DNA of 64,000 bases from the NCBI GenBank assembly GCA_019454225.1, contig CP075370.1:3405649-3469648 (forward strand). Direction: 5' to 3'. Shown one piece after another: positions 19,765-28,979 of this stretch. How positions within the stretch are numbered: the first letter of the stretch is position 1; every line of letters starts with the position of its first letter. This stretch comes from Paracoccaceae bacterium. GTDB taxonomy: Bacteria > Pseudomonadota > Alphaproteobacteria > Rhodobacterales > Rhodobacteraceae. Made by a program: the position numbers and the translations under genes. Below the pieces are notes generated by a model that was not told the origin of the DNA, ran no database searches, and saw only the letters and a program-made list of their open reading frames with translations.

Positions 19765-20433
19765 TCAGGGGGCGGTGCGGACCGGTTGCCGGTAGAACAG
19801 ATGGGCGCCGATGGCGGCGGTGCGCGGAAAGCGATGCGCCCATGAGGGGCGGACGCTGGTCGTGTGGAAATGCGTGGCGCCCTTGGTCAGCGCGCGCGGC
19901 GCACCCGAGAGCATCAGCGCGGCGATCTTGCCCGCCCGGTGCCAGGCGGCCTTTTCCCCGATCGTGTCGGGCTTGCCGTCGCAGACAAAGCTGAACTGGC
20001 AGCCGCCGCCGCCCGACTGCCCGACGACCGCGCAGACCGAGTTGGGATAGGCCGGGCTGTCGACACGGTTCAGCACCACCTCGGCAACGGCGAACTGGCC
20101 CGGCAGCGTTTCGCCCCGCGCCTCGAAATAGACCGCGCGCGACAGGCATTCCCAATCGCGGCCCCCGGTCTTGGGCGATTGCGAGGCGAGCCAGACGTCA
20201 TCGTAGCGCAGCCCGGCGGGATCGGTGGCAGGACGGGCCGGACGCGCGGCCAGGGCATCGGGCGGCAGGGCGGCAAGCGCGTTGCGTTCGGCGCCCAGCA
20301 ATGCTGCAAGATGCGCGCCACCTGCCGGAACAGGCGCGTTCGCGCGGCTGAGCGTCGCATCGGCCTGCGCCAGCGAGGCAAACACCGTCATCGTCGCGGC
20401 AATGAGCGCCGCCCGGCAATTCAAGGTAAGCAT
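19765..20433 (-). CDS. Cell wall hydrolase, SleB/CwlJ type
   Basis: A 222-residue periplasmic precursor with a signal peptide (MLTLNCRAALIAATMTVFAS, cleavage near AQA). The C-terminal domain, from LSRAVYFEARGETLPGQFAV onward, is the SleB/CwlJ (Hydrolase_2) lytic-transglycosylase-like fold; the catalytic glutamate is in YFEARGE and cysteines (VCAVV, GGCQFSFVC) may form a disulfide. It probably cleaves peptidoglycan during growth. Start at 20433 is chosen for the signal peptide; the upstream 21 codons do not look coding. It is followed, 84 nt on, by folB. Confidence 0.9.
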   Translation of the reverse strand: MLTLNCRAALIAATMTVFASLAQADATLSRANAPVPAGGAHLAALLGAERNALAALPPDALAARPARPATDPAGLRYDDVWLASQSPKTGGRDWECLSRAVYFEARGETLPGQFAVAEVVLNRVDSPAYPNSVCAVVGQSGGGGCQFSFVCDGKPDTIGEKAAWHRAGKIAALMLSGAPRALTKGATHFHTTSVRPSWAHRFPRTAAIGAHLFYRQPVRTAP

Positions 20434-20523
20434 CACGTCTGGCCCCCCGACCGAACGCGGCGGAGTTGACCCCGTCCGCAAGCAGCGCAAAGCCATAAGC
20501 CAGAAAGATCAATGAGTCCACGC

Positions 20524-20545
20524 GATGTTGCAAAACTGCAACATC
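20524..20545. promoter_or_regulatory. 22-bp perfect inverted repeat upstream of the SleB-type gene
   Basis: GATGTTGCA-AAAC-TGCAACATC: 9-bp arms, 4-nt spacer, in the 190-nt gap between the PPDK-like stop (20624) and the hydrolase start (20433). No U tract follows on the minus strand, so it is more likely an operator than a terminator. The region is AT-richer and probably holds the hydrolase promoter. Confidence 0.5.
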
Positions 20546-20623
20546 ACACGCATTCGCTTCGGCAGATTCCCGCCGAAACCGGCACACACCGTTGCCGGAC
20601 CGGAACCGATCGCGTGCCGGGGG

Positions 20624-23170
20624 TCAGGACTGTGCCGGGCGGTCCAACAGCGCAATATGCGCCGCCGCCAGCCGCGCCAGCGGAACGCGGTAGGGCGAAC
20701 ACGAGACATAGTCGAAAGCGGCCTTGCGGCAGAAGGCAATCGATTCGGGGTTTCCGCCATGTTCGCCGCAGATCGACAGGATCAGATCGCCCCGCGTGGC
20801 CCTTCCGCGCCCGGCCCCGACCAGCAGCAGCTCGCCCACCCCGTCGACATCGAGCACATGGAACGGGTCCTCGGGGAATACCCCCTGCTGGACATAGGTG
20901 TTCATGAACTTGCCCGCGTCGTCGCGCGACAGGCCGTAGGTCATCTGGGTCAGGTCGTTCGTGCCGAAGGACAGGAACGAGGCATGCTGCGCGATCTCGC
21001 CGGCGCGCAGCGCGGCGCGCGGTGTCTCCACCATCACCCCCAGCCGATAGGCGAAATCCGCGCGGGTCTGGGTGCGCACCATGGCGGCCACCGCATCGAC
21101 GCGGGTCTTGACCAGTTCGACCTCTCGCCGCGCGCTGACCAGCGGGATCATCACCTCGGGCACGACGGTGGCACCGCGGCGGCCAACCTCGACCGTCGCC
21201 TCGAAGATCGCCTGCGCCTGCATGTCGTAGATCTCGGGCAGAACGACACCCAGCCTGACGCCGCGCATGCCCAGCATCGGGTTGAACTCGGCCAGGGCCT
21301 CGGCCCGGCGCGTCACCTCGGACAGCGGGCGGTCAAGCGCCTCGGCCAGCTCGCGCAGACCTTCGCGGCCCTGCGGCAGGAATTCGTGCAGCGGCGGGTC
21401 GAACAGGCGGATGCAGACCGGCAGACCCTGCATGATCTCGAACAGCTGCACGAAATCGGCGCGCTGCATCGGCAGGAGCCGGGCCAGCGAGGCGGCGCGG
21501 TCCTTGGGCGTGTCGGCAAAGATCATCTCGCGCATGGCGACAAGGCGATCTTCCTCGAAGAACATGTGTTCCGTGCGGCACAGGCCGATGCCCTGCGCCT
21601 TGAAGGCGCGGGCGGTCTGGGCATCGGCGGGGGTGTCGGCGTTGGCGCGGATGCCGATGTCGCGGAACGTGTCGGCCCAGCCCAGCAGCCGGTCGAAGGC
21701 GTCGTCCAGGGCGGGGGGCAGCATGTCGGCGGCACCGGCCAGCACCTCGCCCGTCGTGCCGTCCACGGTGATGATGTCGCCCTCGCGGAAGATCCGGCCA
21801 TCCCGGGCGACGATCCGCCGTTCCCTGTTGTCGAACCGCAGATCCGAGGCGCCGACGATGCAGGGCAACCCGAGCCCCCGCCCGATCACCGCCGCGTGGC
21901 TGGTCATGCCGCCGCGTTCGGTCAGCACGCCGGCAGAGGAATGCATGCCCCGGATATCCTCGGGGCTGGTCTCGCGCCGCACCAGGATGCAGGGCTCGCC
22001 GCGCGAGGCACTTGCCTGCGCCGCAGCGGACGAGAACACGATCCGCCCCGTCGCGGCCCCGGGACTGGCCGCAATGCCGCGCGCAAAGACATCGCGCGGG
22101 CTGCGCGGGTCCACCTGGGGGTGCAGAAGCTCGGACAGGGCCCGCGGCTCGACGCGCAGCACGGCCTCATCCCGGCCGATCACCCCGTCGTCGGCCAGAG
22201 CCACGGCGATGCGCAGCGATGCGCGCGACGACCGGACCACCTTGATCGCGTCGATCACCGCCAGCCGTCCACCCTCGATGGTGAACTCGATCTGCATCTC
22301 CTCGCGCAGCCGCTGACGGCAGATCGCGCCGTGGCGGAGCAGGTCGGCGAACACCGCGGGCGCCAGATCCTCGAGCGAGGGGCCGCGCGGATCGCGGGTC
22401 AGATACATCGCCTCGGTGCGGTTCAGGGCGTCGCGGCCCTGGCTCTGCGCCAGATAGCGGCCGGTCACCTGCGGGTGGCCGGTCACCGGATCGACGAACT
22501 GGACCACGCCCGAACCGGAAAGCCCCGGCCCGAACCCCTGCGCCATGGCCTGCACCACAAGGCCCAGCGGTGCCTCGGCGGGGGCACCCTTGGCCTGTCG
22601 CAGCAGGCGGGCCGACGTGCCTTCCCAGGCGCGGGCCATCGACCGCAACACGCCCATCAGTTGCGCGGCGGGGTCGTCGGGGAAGGGTTCGTCCATCTCG
22701 GCCTCATAGGCCGCGAGCGCCCGGGTCAGGCTGTCGCCCGTGGGGGTCAGCCCTTCGAACCGGTCGGGGTCGAGCCGGGCGACGTTGATCGCATAGCCCT
22801 GCACGAACCGCAGGTACAGCGCATCGGCCGCCTGCTGGCCATGGCTTTCCGCGAGCAGCGCGTGGCGCGCGGCGTTCAGCCCGATGTTCAGCACGGTCGA
22901 GGGCCCGCCCCATTCCGGCCGCTGCGGCGAGGGGCGCACCGAAACCAGGGGCGCCGCGCCGAAATGCCCGAGGATCGCGCCGCAGTCGACCGGCTGGCCG
23001 GCGGCGATGGCCCGCACCGAGGCGGCCGGGAGTGCGACCGTCACCGGCACCGGCAGGTCAAGCCGGATCAGCCGTTGCAGGCATTTGGCACGCCAGCCGT
23101 GGGTTTCGGGGCTGATCCGCGCCGTGGGGGTGACCGCGGCGAATTCGGGCGGGGCTTCGAATTTCTGCAC
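20624..23170 (-). CDS. Pyruvate phosphate dikinase-like PEP-utilising enzyme
   Basis: An 848-residue protein with PPDK order: N-terminal ATP-grasp region (about 1-330), swivelling phosphohistidine domain with GGMTSHAAVIGRGLG (catalytic His, about residue 430), and C-terminal PEP/pyruvate barrel ending with ICGEHGGNPESIAFC (catalytic Cys). The second and third domains are well conserved, including GLCRTEHMFF and NPMLGMRGVRLG. The ATP-grasp part is divergent: the canonical SVRSGA-MPGMMDT stretch reads SVRPSPQRPEWGGPSTVLN and the glycine loop is altered. ATP use is therefore doubtful, and I give no gene symbol. The GTG at 23170 (AAAGGTG upstream) is chosen since the family starts near this point; an alternative in-frame start is 23278. 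It follows glyS by 122 nt, an order shared by other Rhodobacterales as I recall. Confidence 0.85.
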   Translation of the reverse strand: MQKFEAPPEFAAVTPTARISPETHGWRAKCLQRLIRLDLPVPVTVALPAASVRAIAAGQPVDCGAILGHFGAAPLVSVRPSPQRPEWGGPSTVLNIGLNAARHALLAESHGQQAADALYLRFVQGYAINVARLDPDRFEGLTPTGDSLTRALAAYEAEMDEPFPDDPAAQLMGVLRSMARAWEGTSARLLRQAKGAPAEAPLGLVVQAMAQGFGPGLSGSGVVQFVDPVTGHPQVTGRYLAQSQGRDALNRTEAMYLTRDPRGPSLEDLAPAVFADLLRHGAICRQRLREEMQIEFTIEGGRLAVIDAIKVVRSSRASLRIAVALADDGVIGRDEAVLRVEPRALSELLHPQVDPRSPRDVFARGIAASPGAATGRIVFSSAAAQASASRGEPCILVRRETSPEDIRGMHSSAGVLTERGGMTSHAAVIGRGLGLPCIVGASDLRFDNRERRIVARDGRIFREGDIITVDGTTGEVLAGAADMLPPALDDAFDRLLGWADTFRDIGIRANADTPADAQTARAFKAQGIGLCRTEHMFFEEDRLVAMREMIFADTPKDRAASLARLLPMQRADFVQLFEIMQGLPVCIRLFDPPLHEFLPQGREGLRELAEALDRPLSEVTRRAEALAEFNPMLGMRGVRLGVVLPEIYDMQAQAIFEATVEVGRRGATVVPEVMIPLVSARREVELVKTRVDAVAAMVRTQTRADFAYRLGVMVETPRAALRAGEIAQHASFLSFGTNDLTQMTYGLSRDDAGKFMNTYVQQGVFPEDPFHVLDVDGVGELLLVGAGRGRATRGDLILSICGEHGGNPESIAFCRKAAFDYVSCSPYRVPLARLAAAHIALLDRPAQS

Positions 23171-23292
23171 TGCGGCACCTTTTCTGTCTGGTGCAGCATA
23201 CACCTGTCGGGCCGTCACGCAAGCGCAACGGTCGCACGCGGCGATGGCCAACCCCCGCGCGCCCGTTGGATATTCCAAGACAGAATAAGGGG

Positions 23293-25509
23293 TTATCCCT
23301 CGATCCGGGTCAGGTCGGCAACCTGGGCACAGGTGGCGCGGATGCGGTGCAGCAGGTTCAGGCGGTTGCGGCGGATCACCGGGTTCGCCACATTCACCTG
23401 CACGGCGGTAAAGAAGGCGTCGATGGGCGCGCGCAAGGCGGCCATGTGGGACATGGCGGCGGCGAAATCCTCGGCCGCCATGGCGGGGGCGATCTGCGCC
23501 TCGGCGGCATCGAGCGCGGCGAAGAGCGCGGTTTCCTCGGGCGTCTCGGCCAGCTTCGGATCGGGACCGTAGGAGTACTCGACGCCATCCTTCGCTTCCG
23601 CCTGCGTCAGGATGTTGTTGGCGCGCTTGAAGCCCTGAAGGAGGTTCGCGCCGTCGTCGGTCTTCAGGGTGGCGGACAGGGCGTCAGCGCGGCGGACGAG
23701 GAGGGTGAGGTCGCAGTTCCCCTCCATGGCGAGGCAGGCGTCGATGATGTCGTGGCGGATGCCCTGATCCTTGAGATAAACCTTGAGGCGATCATGCACA
23801 AAGTCCCGCAGGCTGTCGCTGATGCTGGGGTTGTGATCGCGGATCAGGGGCAACCAGTCAGCCGCCTCTGGCTGCACCTCGGCGACAAGGTCGCGCGTCG
23901 CGTCGCCGAACATGCCCTGCGCGACCGCCACAGACAGGATCGCTTCAAGGCGTGCAGCCTGGACGGGGTTCGGCCCGATCTGGTGCCGCAGAACCTGAAC
24001 ATCCGCGAGGCGGTCGATGGACAGGCGCAGCGCGTTGGCCAGAACCAACCGGATCACCCCCAGTGCCGCCCGGCGCAGCGCGAAGGGGTCCTTGCTGCCC
24101 GTCGGCTTCTCGTCGATGGCCCAGAACCCGGTCAGCGTGTCGATCTTGTCGGCAAGGGCCACGGCCACCGTCACCGGGTCGGTGGGCACGGCATCGGACG
24201 GGCCCAGCGGGGAATAGTGGTCGCGGGCGGCATCGGCAATCTCGGGCGCCTCGCCCGCGGCAAGCGCATAGTAGCGGCCCATGACGCCCTGAAGCTCGGG
24301 GAATTCGCCCACCATGGCCGACCGCAGGTCCAGCTTGGCCAGCCGCGCGGCGCGGTCGGCCATCTCGGGGTCGGCCCCCACCACGGGTGCAATCTCGCGC
24401 GAAAGGGCCGCGATGCGGGCGATGCGGTCGGCCTGGCTGCCCAGCCTGTTGTGGAAGGTCACGGCCCTGAGCCCCTCGGCCCAGTCGCCCATGCCAGCCC
24501 TGGCCACGCGCAGGTCGCCATCCCAGAAGAACCGCGCGTCCGACAGCCGCGCCGCAAGCACCTTCTGGTTGCCCGCCAGGATGGTCGCACCATGGTCGGC
24601 GGTCTCCATGTTGGCGACCGTCACGAAGCCCTCGATCCGCCCCGTCGCGGGGTTGCGGACCGAAAAGAACTTCTGGTGCTCGCGCATCGAGGTTTGCAGC
24701 ACCTCGGGCGGCAGGTGCAGGAAATCGTCGGCGATCCGGCCCATCAGCACGACAGGCCATTCCACCAGCCCCGCGACCTCGGCCAGCAGCGACGCATCGG
24801 GCACGACCTCCAGCCCCCGTGCAAAGGCCATCTGGGTGGCGTCGTGCCAGATCGCCGCCTCACGTTCGGCCGCATCCAGCACGACATGGGCGCGGGCGAG
24901 CCTGGCGCGGTAGTCATCGAAGCCCGTGACAGCGAAACGGCCGGGCGACAGGAAGCGGTGGCCCTCGGTCGTGTTGCCCGCGGTCAGGTGATCGACCGTC
25001 AGGGGCACCGTCTCGGCGCCCGCCTCGGTCGTCAGCAGGCAGAGGATCGCGCGGAGCGGCCGCACCCAGCGAAGCGACCCTGCCCCCCACCGCATCGACT
25101 TGGGCCAGGGGAAGGTGCGGATGACCTGTTCCACCACCTCGGCCACGATCGCGGCGGCCGGACGGCCGGGCTTGCGGGTGACGGCAAAGAATACCTGCGC
25201 CTTCCTGTCGTCACGGATGACAAGCTGGTCGCGGGTCAGGCCGGTGGACCGCAGGAAGCCCTCGATGGCGGCCTCGGGCGCGTCGGTCCGCGGGCCCTTG
25301 CGTTCCTCGGTCAGGGCGGGGCTTTCGGCGGTCAGCCCCTCGACCGCCAGCGTCAGGCGGCGCGGGGTCGAGAAGGCACCGGCCGAAACATAGGTCAGTC
25401 CGGCCTGCACCAGCCCTTCGGTCACCAGGCGGCGCAGGTCGTCGCGCGCGCGGGCCTGCATCCGGGCGGGGATTTCCTCGGAGAACAGTTCAAGGAGGAG
25501 ATCGGGCAT
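23293..25509 (-). CDS. glyS: Glycyl-tRNA synthetase beta subunit
   Basis: Beta subunit of the alpha2beta2 bacterial GlyRS, carrying the HD-like, body-tail and anticodon-binding regions. The opening MPDLLLELFSEEIPARMQ is diagnostic, and the C-terminal DALR-type anticodon domain (LAAFKTDDGANLLQGFKRA region) is present. At 738 residues it is slightly longer than the usual near-690 length. The ATG at 25509 lies 4 nt after the stop of the preceding small gene. It works with GlyQ encoded two genes upstream. Confidence 0.97.
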   Translation of the reverse strand: MPDLLLELFSEEIPARMQARARDDLRRLVTEGLVQAGLTYVSAGAFSTPRRLTLAVEGLTAESPALTEERKGPRTDAPEAAIEGFLRSTGLTRDQLVIRDDRKAQVFFAVTRKPGRPAAAIVAEVVEQVIRTFPWPKSMRWGAGSLRWVRPLRAILCLLTTEAGAETVPLTVDHLTAGNTTEGHRFLSPGRFAVTGFDDYRARLARAHVVLDAAEREAAIWHDATQMAFARGLEVVPDASLLAEVAGLVEWPVVLMGRIADDFLHLPPEVLQTSMREHQKFFSVRNPATGRIEGFVTVANMETADHGATILAGNQKVLAARLSDARFFWDGDLRVARAGMGDWAEGLRAVTFHNRLGSQADRIARIAALSREIAPVVGADPEMADRAARLAKLDLRSAMVGEFPELQGVMGRYYALAAGEAPEIADAARDHYSPLGPSDAVPTDPVTVAVALADKIDTLTGFWAIDEKPTGSKDPFALRRAALGVIRLVLANALRLSIDRLADVQVLRHQIGPNPVQAARLEAILSVAVAQGMFGDATRDLVAEVQPEAADWLPLIRDHNPSISDSLRDFVHDRLKVYLKDQGIRHDIIDACLAMEGNCDLTLLVRRADALSATLKTDDGANLLQGFKRANNILTQAEAKDGVEYSYGPDPKLAETPEETALFAALDAAEAQIAPAMAAEDFAAAMSHMAALRAPIDAFFTAVQVNVANPVIRRNRLNLLHRIRATCAQVADLTRIEG

Positions 25510-25513
25510 GGCG

Positions 25514-26044
25514 TCAGTATCCGGTGCTGGGTTCGGGGCGGGCAGGCGGCGGCGGGCAGCCCTCGGGCAGGGGCTTGCCGTCGAACAGTTCTGCGCCGCA
25601 GGGGTTGATCTGGGGCCAGACGAAGATGCGGCCGTCGGGAAAGGCGGCCAGCACCCGGTCGACGCCCCAGGGGCTGTGTTCGGCGGCAAAGAACGCCCGC
25701 GCCTCGCCGCGTTCGAGCGCACCGCCGATCTCGGCGGCGTCGAAGCACGCGAACCAGCCCGGCGCGGTCAGCGGCACGGCGGCGGGATGGGCGCGCGCGT
25801 CGGCTGGCAGGTCGCCCGCCAGCCGGGCGCAGGCGCGGAAGCGGATGGGCGAGCTGTCGCTGTCGATCCCCTCGAATGCGCCCACCGCCAGGGGGACGGG
25901 TCCGGCATCGGTGACCACGGTCAGCATCGCCTCGGGCGACGCCGGGTCGAGCGTGCGGTAGTAGCCGTAGACCTGCAGGTAATACATGCCGCCGCCCGCA
26001 AGGACGGCCGAGGCGATGAGAACGATGGCGAGGAAACGGCCCAT
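25514..26044 (-). CDS. DUF6446-type membrane-anchored protein between glyQ and glyS
   Basis: A 176-residue protein starting MGRFLAIVLIASAVLAGGGMYY, one N-terminal transmembrane helix and an extracytoplasmic domain with motifs DPASPEAMLTVVTDAGPVPL, FRACARLAG, APGWFACFDA and GRIFVWPQINPCGAELFDGKPLP. Three cysteines are spread through the domain. From memory, homologues occur between glyQ and glyS in Rhodobacterales (DUF6446); function is unknown and a role in tRNA charging is not implied. It starts 1 nt after the glyQ stop and ends 4 nt before glyS, so the three are clearly one operon. Confidence 0.8.
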   Translation of the reverse strand: MGRFLAIVLIASAVLAGGGMYYLQVYGYYRTLDPASPEAMLTVVTDAGPVPLAVGAFEGIDSDSSPIRFRACARLAGDLPADARAHPAAVPLTAPGWFACFDAAEIGGALERGEARAFFAAEHSPWGVDRVLAAFPDGRIFVWPQINPCGAELFDGKPLPEGCPPPPARPEPSTGY

Positions 26045-26045
26045 G

Positions 26046-26972
26046 TCAGGCCGCAACCCCCGCATCGGTCGTGACGAAGGCATCGGCGCAGGCCTTGGCC
26101 AGGGCACGGACCCGGCCGATGTAGGCCTGCCGTTCGGTGACCGAGATCACGCCCCGCGCGTCCAGCAGGTTGAACAGGTGGCTGGCCTTGATGCACTGGT
26201 CATAGGCAGGATGCGCCATCACGATGCGACGGCCGGTGCGCGGGTCCTCGGCCGGGGCGGCAAGAAGCCGGGCACATTCCGACTCGGCATCCTCGAAATG
26301 CCGCAGAAGCTGCGCCGTATCGGCGGCATCGAAGTTGTGGCGGCTGTATTCCTGTTCGGTCTGGCGGAAGATATCGCCATAGGTCAGCGGAATGGGCGAC
26401 TGGGGGTCGTTGAACGGCATGTCCATGACATGCGCCACCCCGAGAACATACATGGCCAGACGCTCCAGCCCATAGGTCAGTTCGCCCGAGACGGGCCGAC
26501 AGTCGTGCCCGCCGACCTGCTGGAAATAGGTGAACTGGGACACCTCCATGCCATCGCACCACACCTCCCAGCCAAGGCCCCAGGCACCGAGGGTCGGGCT
26601 TTCCCAGTCATCCTCGACAAACCGGATGTCGTGCAGGGCGGGGTCGATGCCGATGGCCCGAAGCGATCCGATGTAGAGTTCCTGCAAATCCTCGGGCGAG
26701 GGTTTGATGATGACCTGATACTGGTAGTAGTGCTGCAGGCGGTTCGGGTTCTCGCCATAGCGCCCGTCGGTCGGGCGGCGCGAGGGCTGGACATAGGCCG
26801 CGGCCCACGGGCGCGCGCCGAGCGCGCGCAGCGTGGTCGCCGGATGAAAGGTGCCGGCCCCCACCTCCATGTCATAGGGTTGCAGGATGGCGCAGCCCTG
26901 CGCACCCCAGTAGGACTGTAGCCGCAGGATGATCTCCTGAAAGCTGCGGGGCGCGGCGGGGAACTGCTGCAT
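26046..26972 (-). CDS. glyQ: Glycyl-tRNA synthetase alpha subunit
   Basis: Catalytic alpha subunit of the tetrameric bacterial glycyl-tRNA synthetase. The 308-residue protein has [37 protein letters not shown] (motif 1 area), [20 protein letters not shown] with the ATP-binding motif 2 arginine, and [13 protein letters not shown] (motif 3). The ATG at 26972 is chosen because the family starts here; a sigma-70-like promoter lies 29 nt upstream. First gene of the glyQ-DUF6446-glyS operon. Confidence 0.98.
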   Translation of the reverse strand: MQQFPAAPRSFQEIILRLQSYWGAQGCAILQPYDMEVGAGTFHPATTLRALGARPWAAAYVQPSRRPTDGRYGENPNRLQHYYQYQVIIKPSPEDLQELYIGSLRAIGIDPALHDIRFVEDDWESPTLGAWGLGWEVWCDGMEVSQFTYFQQVGGHDCRPVSGELTYGLERLAMYVLGVAHVMDMPFNDPQSPIPLTYGDIFRQTEQEYSRHNFDAADTAQLLRHFEDAESECARLLAAPAEDPRTGRRIVMAHPAYDQCIKASHLFNLLDARGVISVTERQAYIGRVRALAKACADAFVTTDAGVAA

Positions 26973-27000
26973 CGGAACACCCTGTCGGATTGGCGCCCCT

Positions 27001-27029
27001 TCCATAGGCAGGCAGGGGGGGATGGTCAA
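27001..27029 (-). promoter_or_regulatory. Sigma-70-like promoter of glyQ
   Basis: On the minus strand TTGACC, 17-nt spacer, TATGGA, ending 28 nt before the glyQ start. Confidence 0.6.
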
Positions 27030-27170
27030 TGCGGCGCCCGGGCAGCGCCGGGGGAGGGCATCCGCGCCACGGGGGATGTCACAATCGCCGGAACGGGGCC
27101 GGAACCGCTGGAAATCATCGGCAAACTGTGGTTTCCGGCCAGAATGACCGTTTCGAAGGAATTTCCGTTC

Positions 27171-28973
27171 ATGCGCCTGTCGCGGCTGGTTGCCTGTATC
27201 GCCATCGTCCTTTCGTTGACCCTGCTCCTGCCCGTCACCGCACGCGCCCAGACCGCCCCGCTGTTCTGGGTGCAGATCGAGGCGCAGCCCGGCCTTGCCG
27301 ACGCCGAGACGCGGGCTCGTGCCTGGGCGCAGGTGTTCCCGGATGTCGCCGGGTTCCGCATGGCCTCGGGGTGGTATGCCATTTCGCTGGGCCCCTACAC
27401 CCGCGAGGGTGCCGCCGAACGGCTGGCGACGCTGCGGGCCGACAACCTGATCCCGGGCGACAGCTTCCTTGCCGGAGGCGAGGTGTATCGCGCGGCATTC
27501 TGGCCGGTGGGCGGGCAGCCGCCAGCCGCCCCGGTCGAGGTGCCGGCCGCGCCACCGCCGGCGACCGGGCCGGTCGTCGTGGCCCCCCTGCCCGAACCCG
27601 GCGCCGCGCCCGCCCCCGAGGTCGCGGCACCGGTGGTGCCGCCGGAAGAGACCCTGGCCGAGGCCCGCGCCGCCGAGGGGCGGCTGAACCGCGAGGAACG
27701 GCAGGCCATCCAGTCGGCGCTGCAATGGGCCGGGTTCTATACCTCGGCGATCGACGGCGCATTCGGGCCCGGAACGCGCGGGTCGATCACCGCCTGGCAG
27801 ACTGCGCGGGGGGTCGAGGCCACCGGCTATCTGACCACCCGGCAGCGCGAGACGCTTCTGGGCGAGCGGGCCGCGCTTGAATCGGCGCTTGGCCTGTCCT
27901 CGGTGGCGGAACCCGAGGCCGGGATCGAGATTTCCCTGCCGCTGCGGCACGTCGCCTTCGATGGCTATGCGCCCCCCTTCGTGAACTATGCGGAACGCGG
28001 CGACAGCGGCCTGCGCGTCGTGCTGATCAGCCAGCCGGGCGACGCGGGGTCGCTGCGCGGGCTTTATGACCTGCTGCAATCGCTGGAGGTCGTGCCGATG
28101 CAGGGCGCCCGCGCCCTGTCGGACCGCAGCTTTTCGATCGAGGCGGCAAACGAACGGGTGGCGTCGCAGACCTATGCCGAGCTTTCGCAGGGCCTGATCA
28201 AGGGCTGGATGCTGATCTGGGAACCGCAGGCCGCCGACCTTGCGGCGCAGGTGCTGCCGCTGATGAAGGCCAGTTTCAAGGCCACCGGACGCCGGGCGCT
28301 CGACCCCAATCTGGTGCCGCTGGACGGCGGCACGCAGGCGGCGATGCTGGCGGGGATGGAGGTTCGGCGTCCGGCGCTGTCGCGGTCGGGTTTCTATGTC
28401 TCGTCGACCGGCGACGTGGCCACAACCACCGACGCACTACAGGGCTGCGCGCGGCTGACCATTGACCGCACGACCGAGGCACGGGTGGCCTTTGCCGATG
28501 CGGCACTGGGGCTGGCGGTGCTGACGCCTGCCGCGCCGCTGGCGCCTCCGGCGGTTGCCGCGCTGTCGGCCCAGTCGCCGCGCCCGGGGGGCGAGGTCGC
28601 GCTGGCCGGGTATTCCTATGAGGATGCGCTGCCTGCCCCGGCGCTGACCTTCGGATCGCTGGCGCAGGCCACCGGACTGAACGGCGAGGCCGACCTGCGG
28701 CGCCTGGCGATCGCCGCGCTGCCCGGCGATGCCGGGGGGCCGGTGCTGGACGGGTCGGGTGCGGTTCTGGGGATGCTGCTGCCGGGCGATGGCGACGCGG
28801 CGCGGCAGCTTCCGCCAGGTGTCACGTTTGCCCTCTCGGCCGAGCGCATCGCGGCGCGGCTGGCCGAGGCCGGGGTTGCCACACTGGCGGCCATCGCGGG
28901 CGGCGCGCTGTCGCCCGAAGACCTGACGCAGCGCGCGACACGGATGACCGTGCTGGTATCCTGCTGGAAGTGA
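27171..28973 (+). CDS. SPOR/peptidoglycan-binding protein with degenerate trypsin-like domain
   Basis: A 600-residue exported protein. Order: signal peptide (1-27, [14 protein letters not shown]), SPOR-like repeat domain (about 30-105, with [16 protein letters not shown]), Pro/Ala-rich linker (about 110-165), a PG_binding_1 domain (about 170-225, [17 protein letters not shown] then [16 protein letters not shown]), a mid-region, and a C-terminal trypsin-like fold (about 410-580). In that fold the catalytic positions are all replaced: NAHVV-like is TTDAL (Asp 421), DLALL-like is GLAVL (Gly 447) and GDSGGP-like is GDAGGP (Ala 521). It should bind denuded or cross-linked peptidoglycan but not cleave protein. 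GAAGGA precedes the chosen ATG by 10 nt; an ATG at 27144 is a weaker alternative. Its stop and the trkH stop share the 12-bp palindrome TGACGGCCGTCA. Confidence 0.88.
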   Translation: MRLSRLVACIAIVLSLTLLLPVTARAQTAPLFWVQIEAQPGLADAETRARAWAQVFPDVAGFRMASGWYAISLGPYTREGAAERLATLRADNLIPGDSFLAGGEVYRAAFWPVGGQPPAAPVEVPAAPPPATGPVVVAPLPEPGAAPAPEVAAPVVPPEETLAEARAAEGRLNREERQAIQSALQWAGFYTSAIDGAFGPGTRGSITAWQTARGVEATGYLTTRQRETLLGERAALESALGLSSVAEPEAGIEISLPLRHVAFDGYAPPFVNYAERGDSGLRVVLISQPGDAGSLRGLYDLLQSLEVVPMQGARALSDRSFSIEAANERVASQTYAELSQGLIKGWMLIWEPQAADLAAQVLPLMKASFKATGRRALDPNLVPLDGGTQAAMLAGMEVRRPALSRSGFYVSSTGDVATTTDALQGCARLTIDRTTEARVAFADAALGLAVLTPAAPLAPPAVAALSAQSPRPGGEVALAGYSYEDALPAPALTFGSLAQATGLNGEADLRRLAIAALPGDAGGPVLDGSGAVLGMLLPGDGDAARQLPPGVTFALSAERIAARLAEAGVATLAAIAGGALSPEDLTQRATRMTVLVSCWK

Positions 28974-28979
28974 CGGCCG

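Noticed and set aside
20525-25608. Long plus-strand frames (over 800 codons) opposite the PPDK-like gene and glyS
   Set aside because: Both are antisense shadows of well-conserved minus-strand genes.
26973-27170. Possible T-box leader in front of glyQ
   Set aside because: The promoter is only 29 nt upstream of the start, leaving no room for a T-box, and no T-box sequence is seen.
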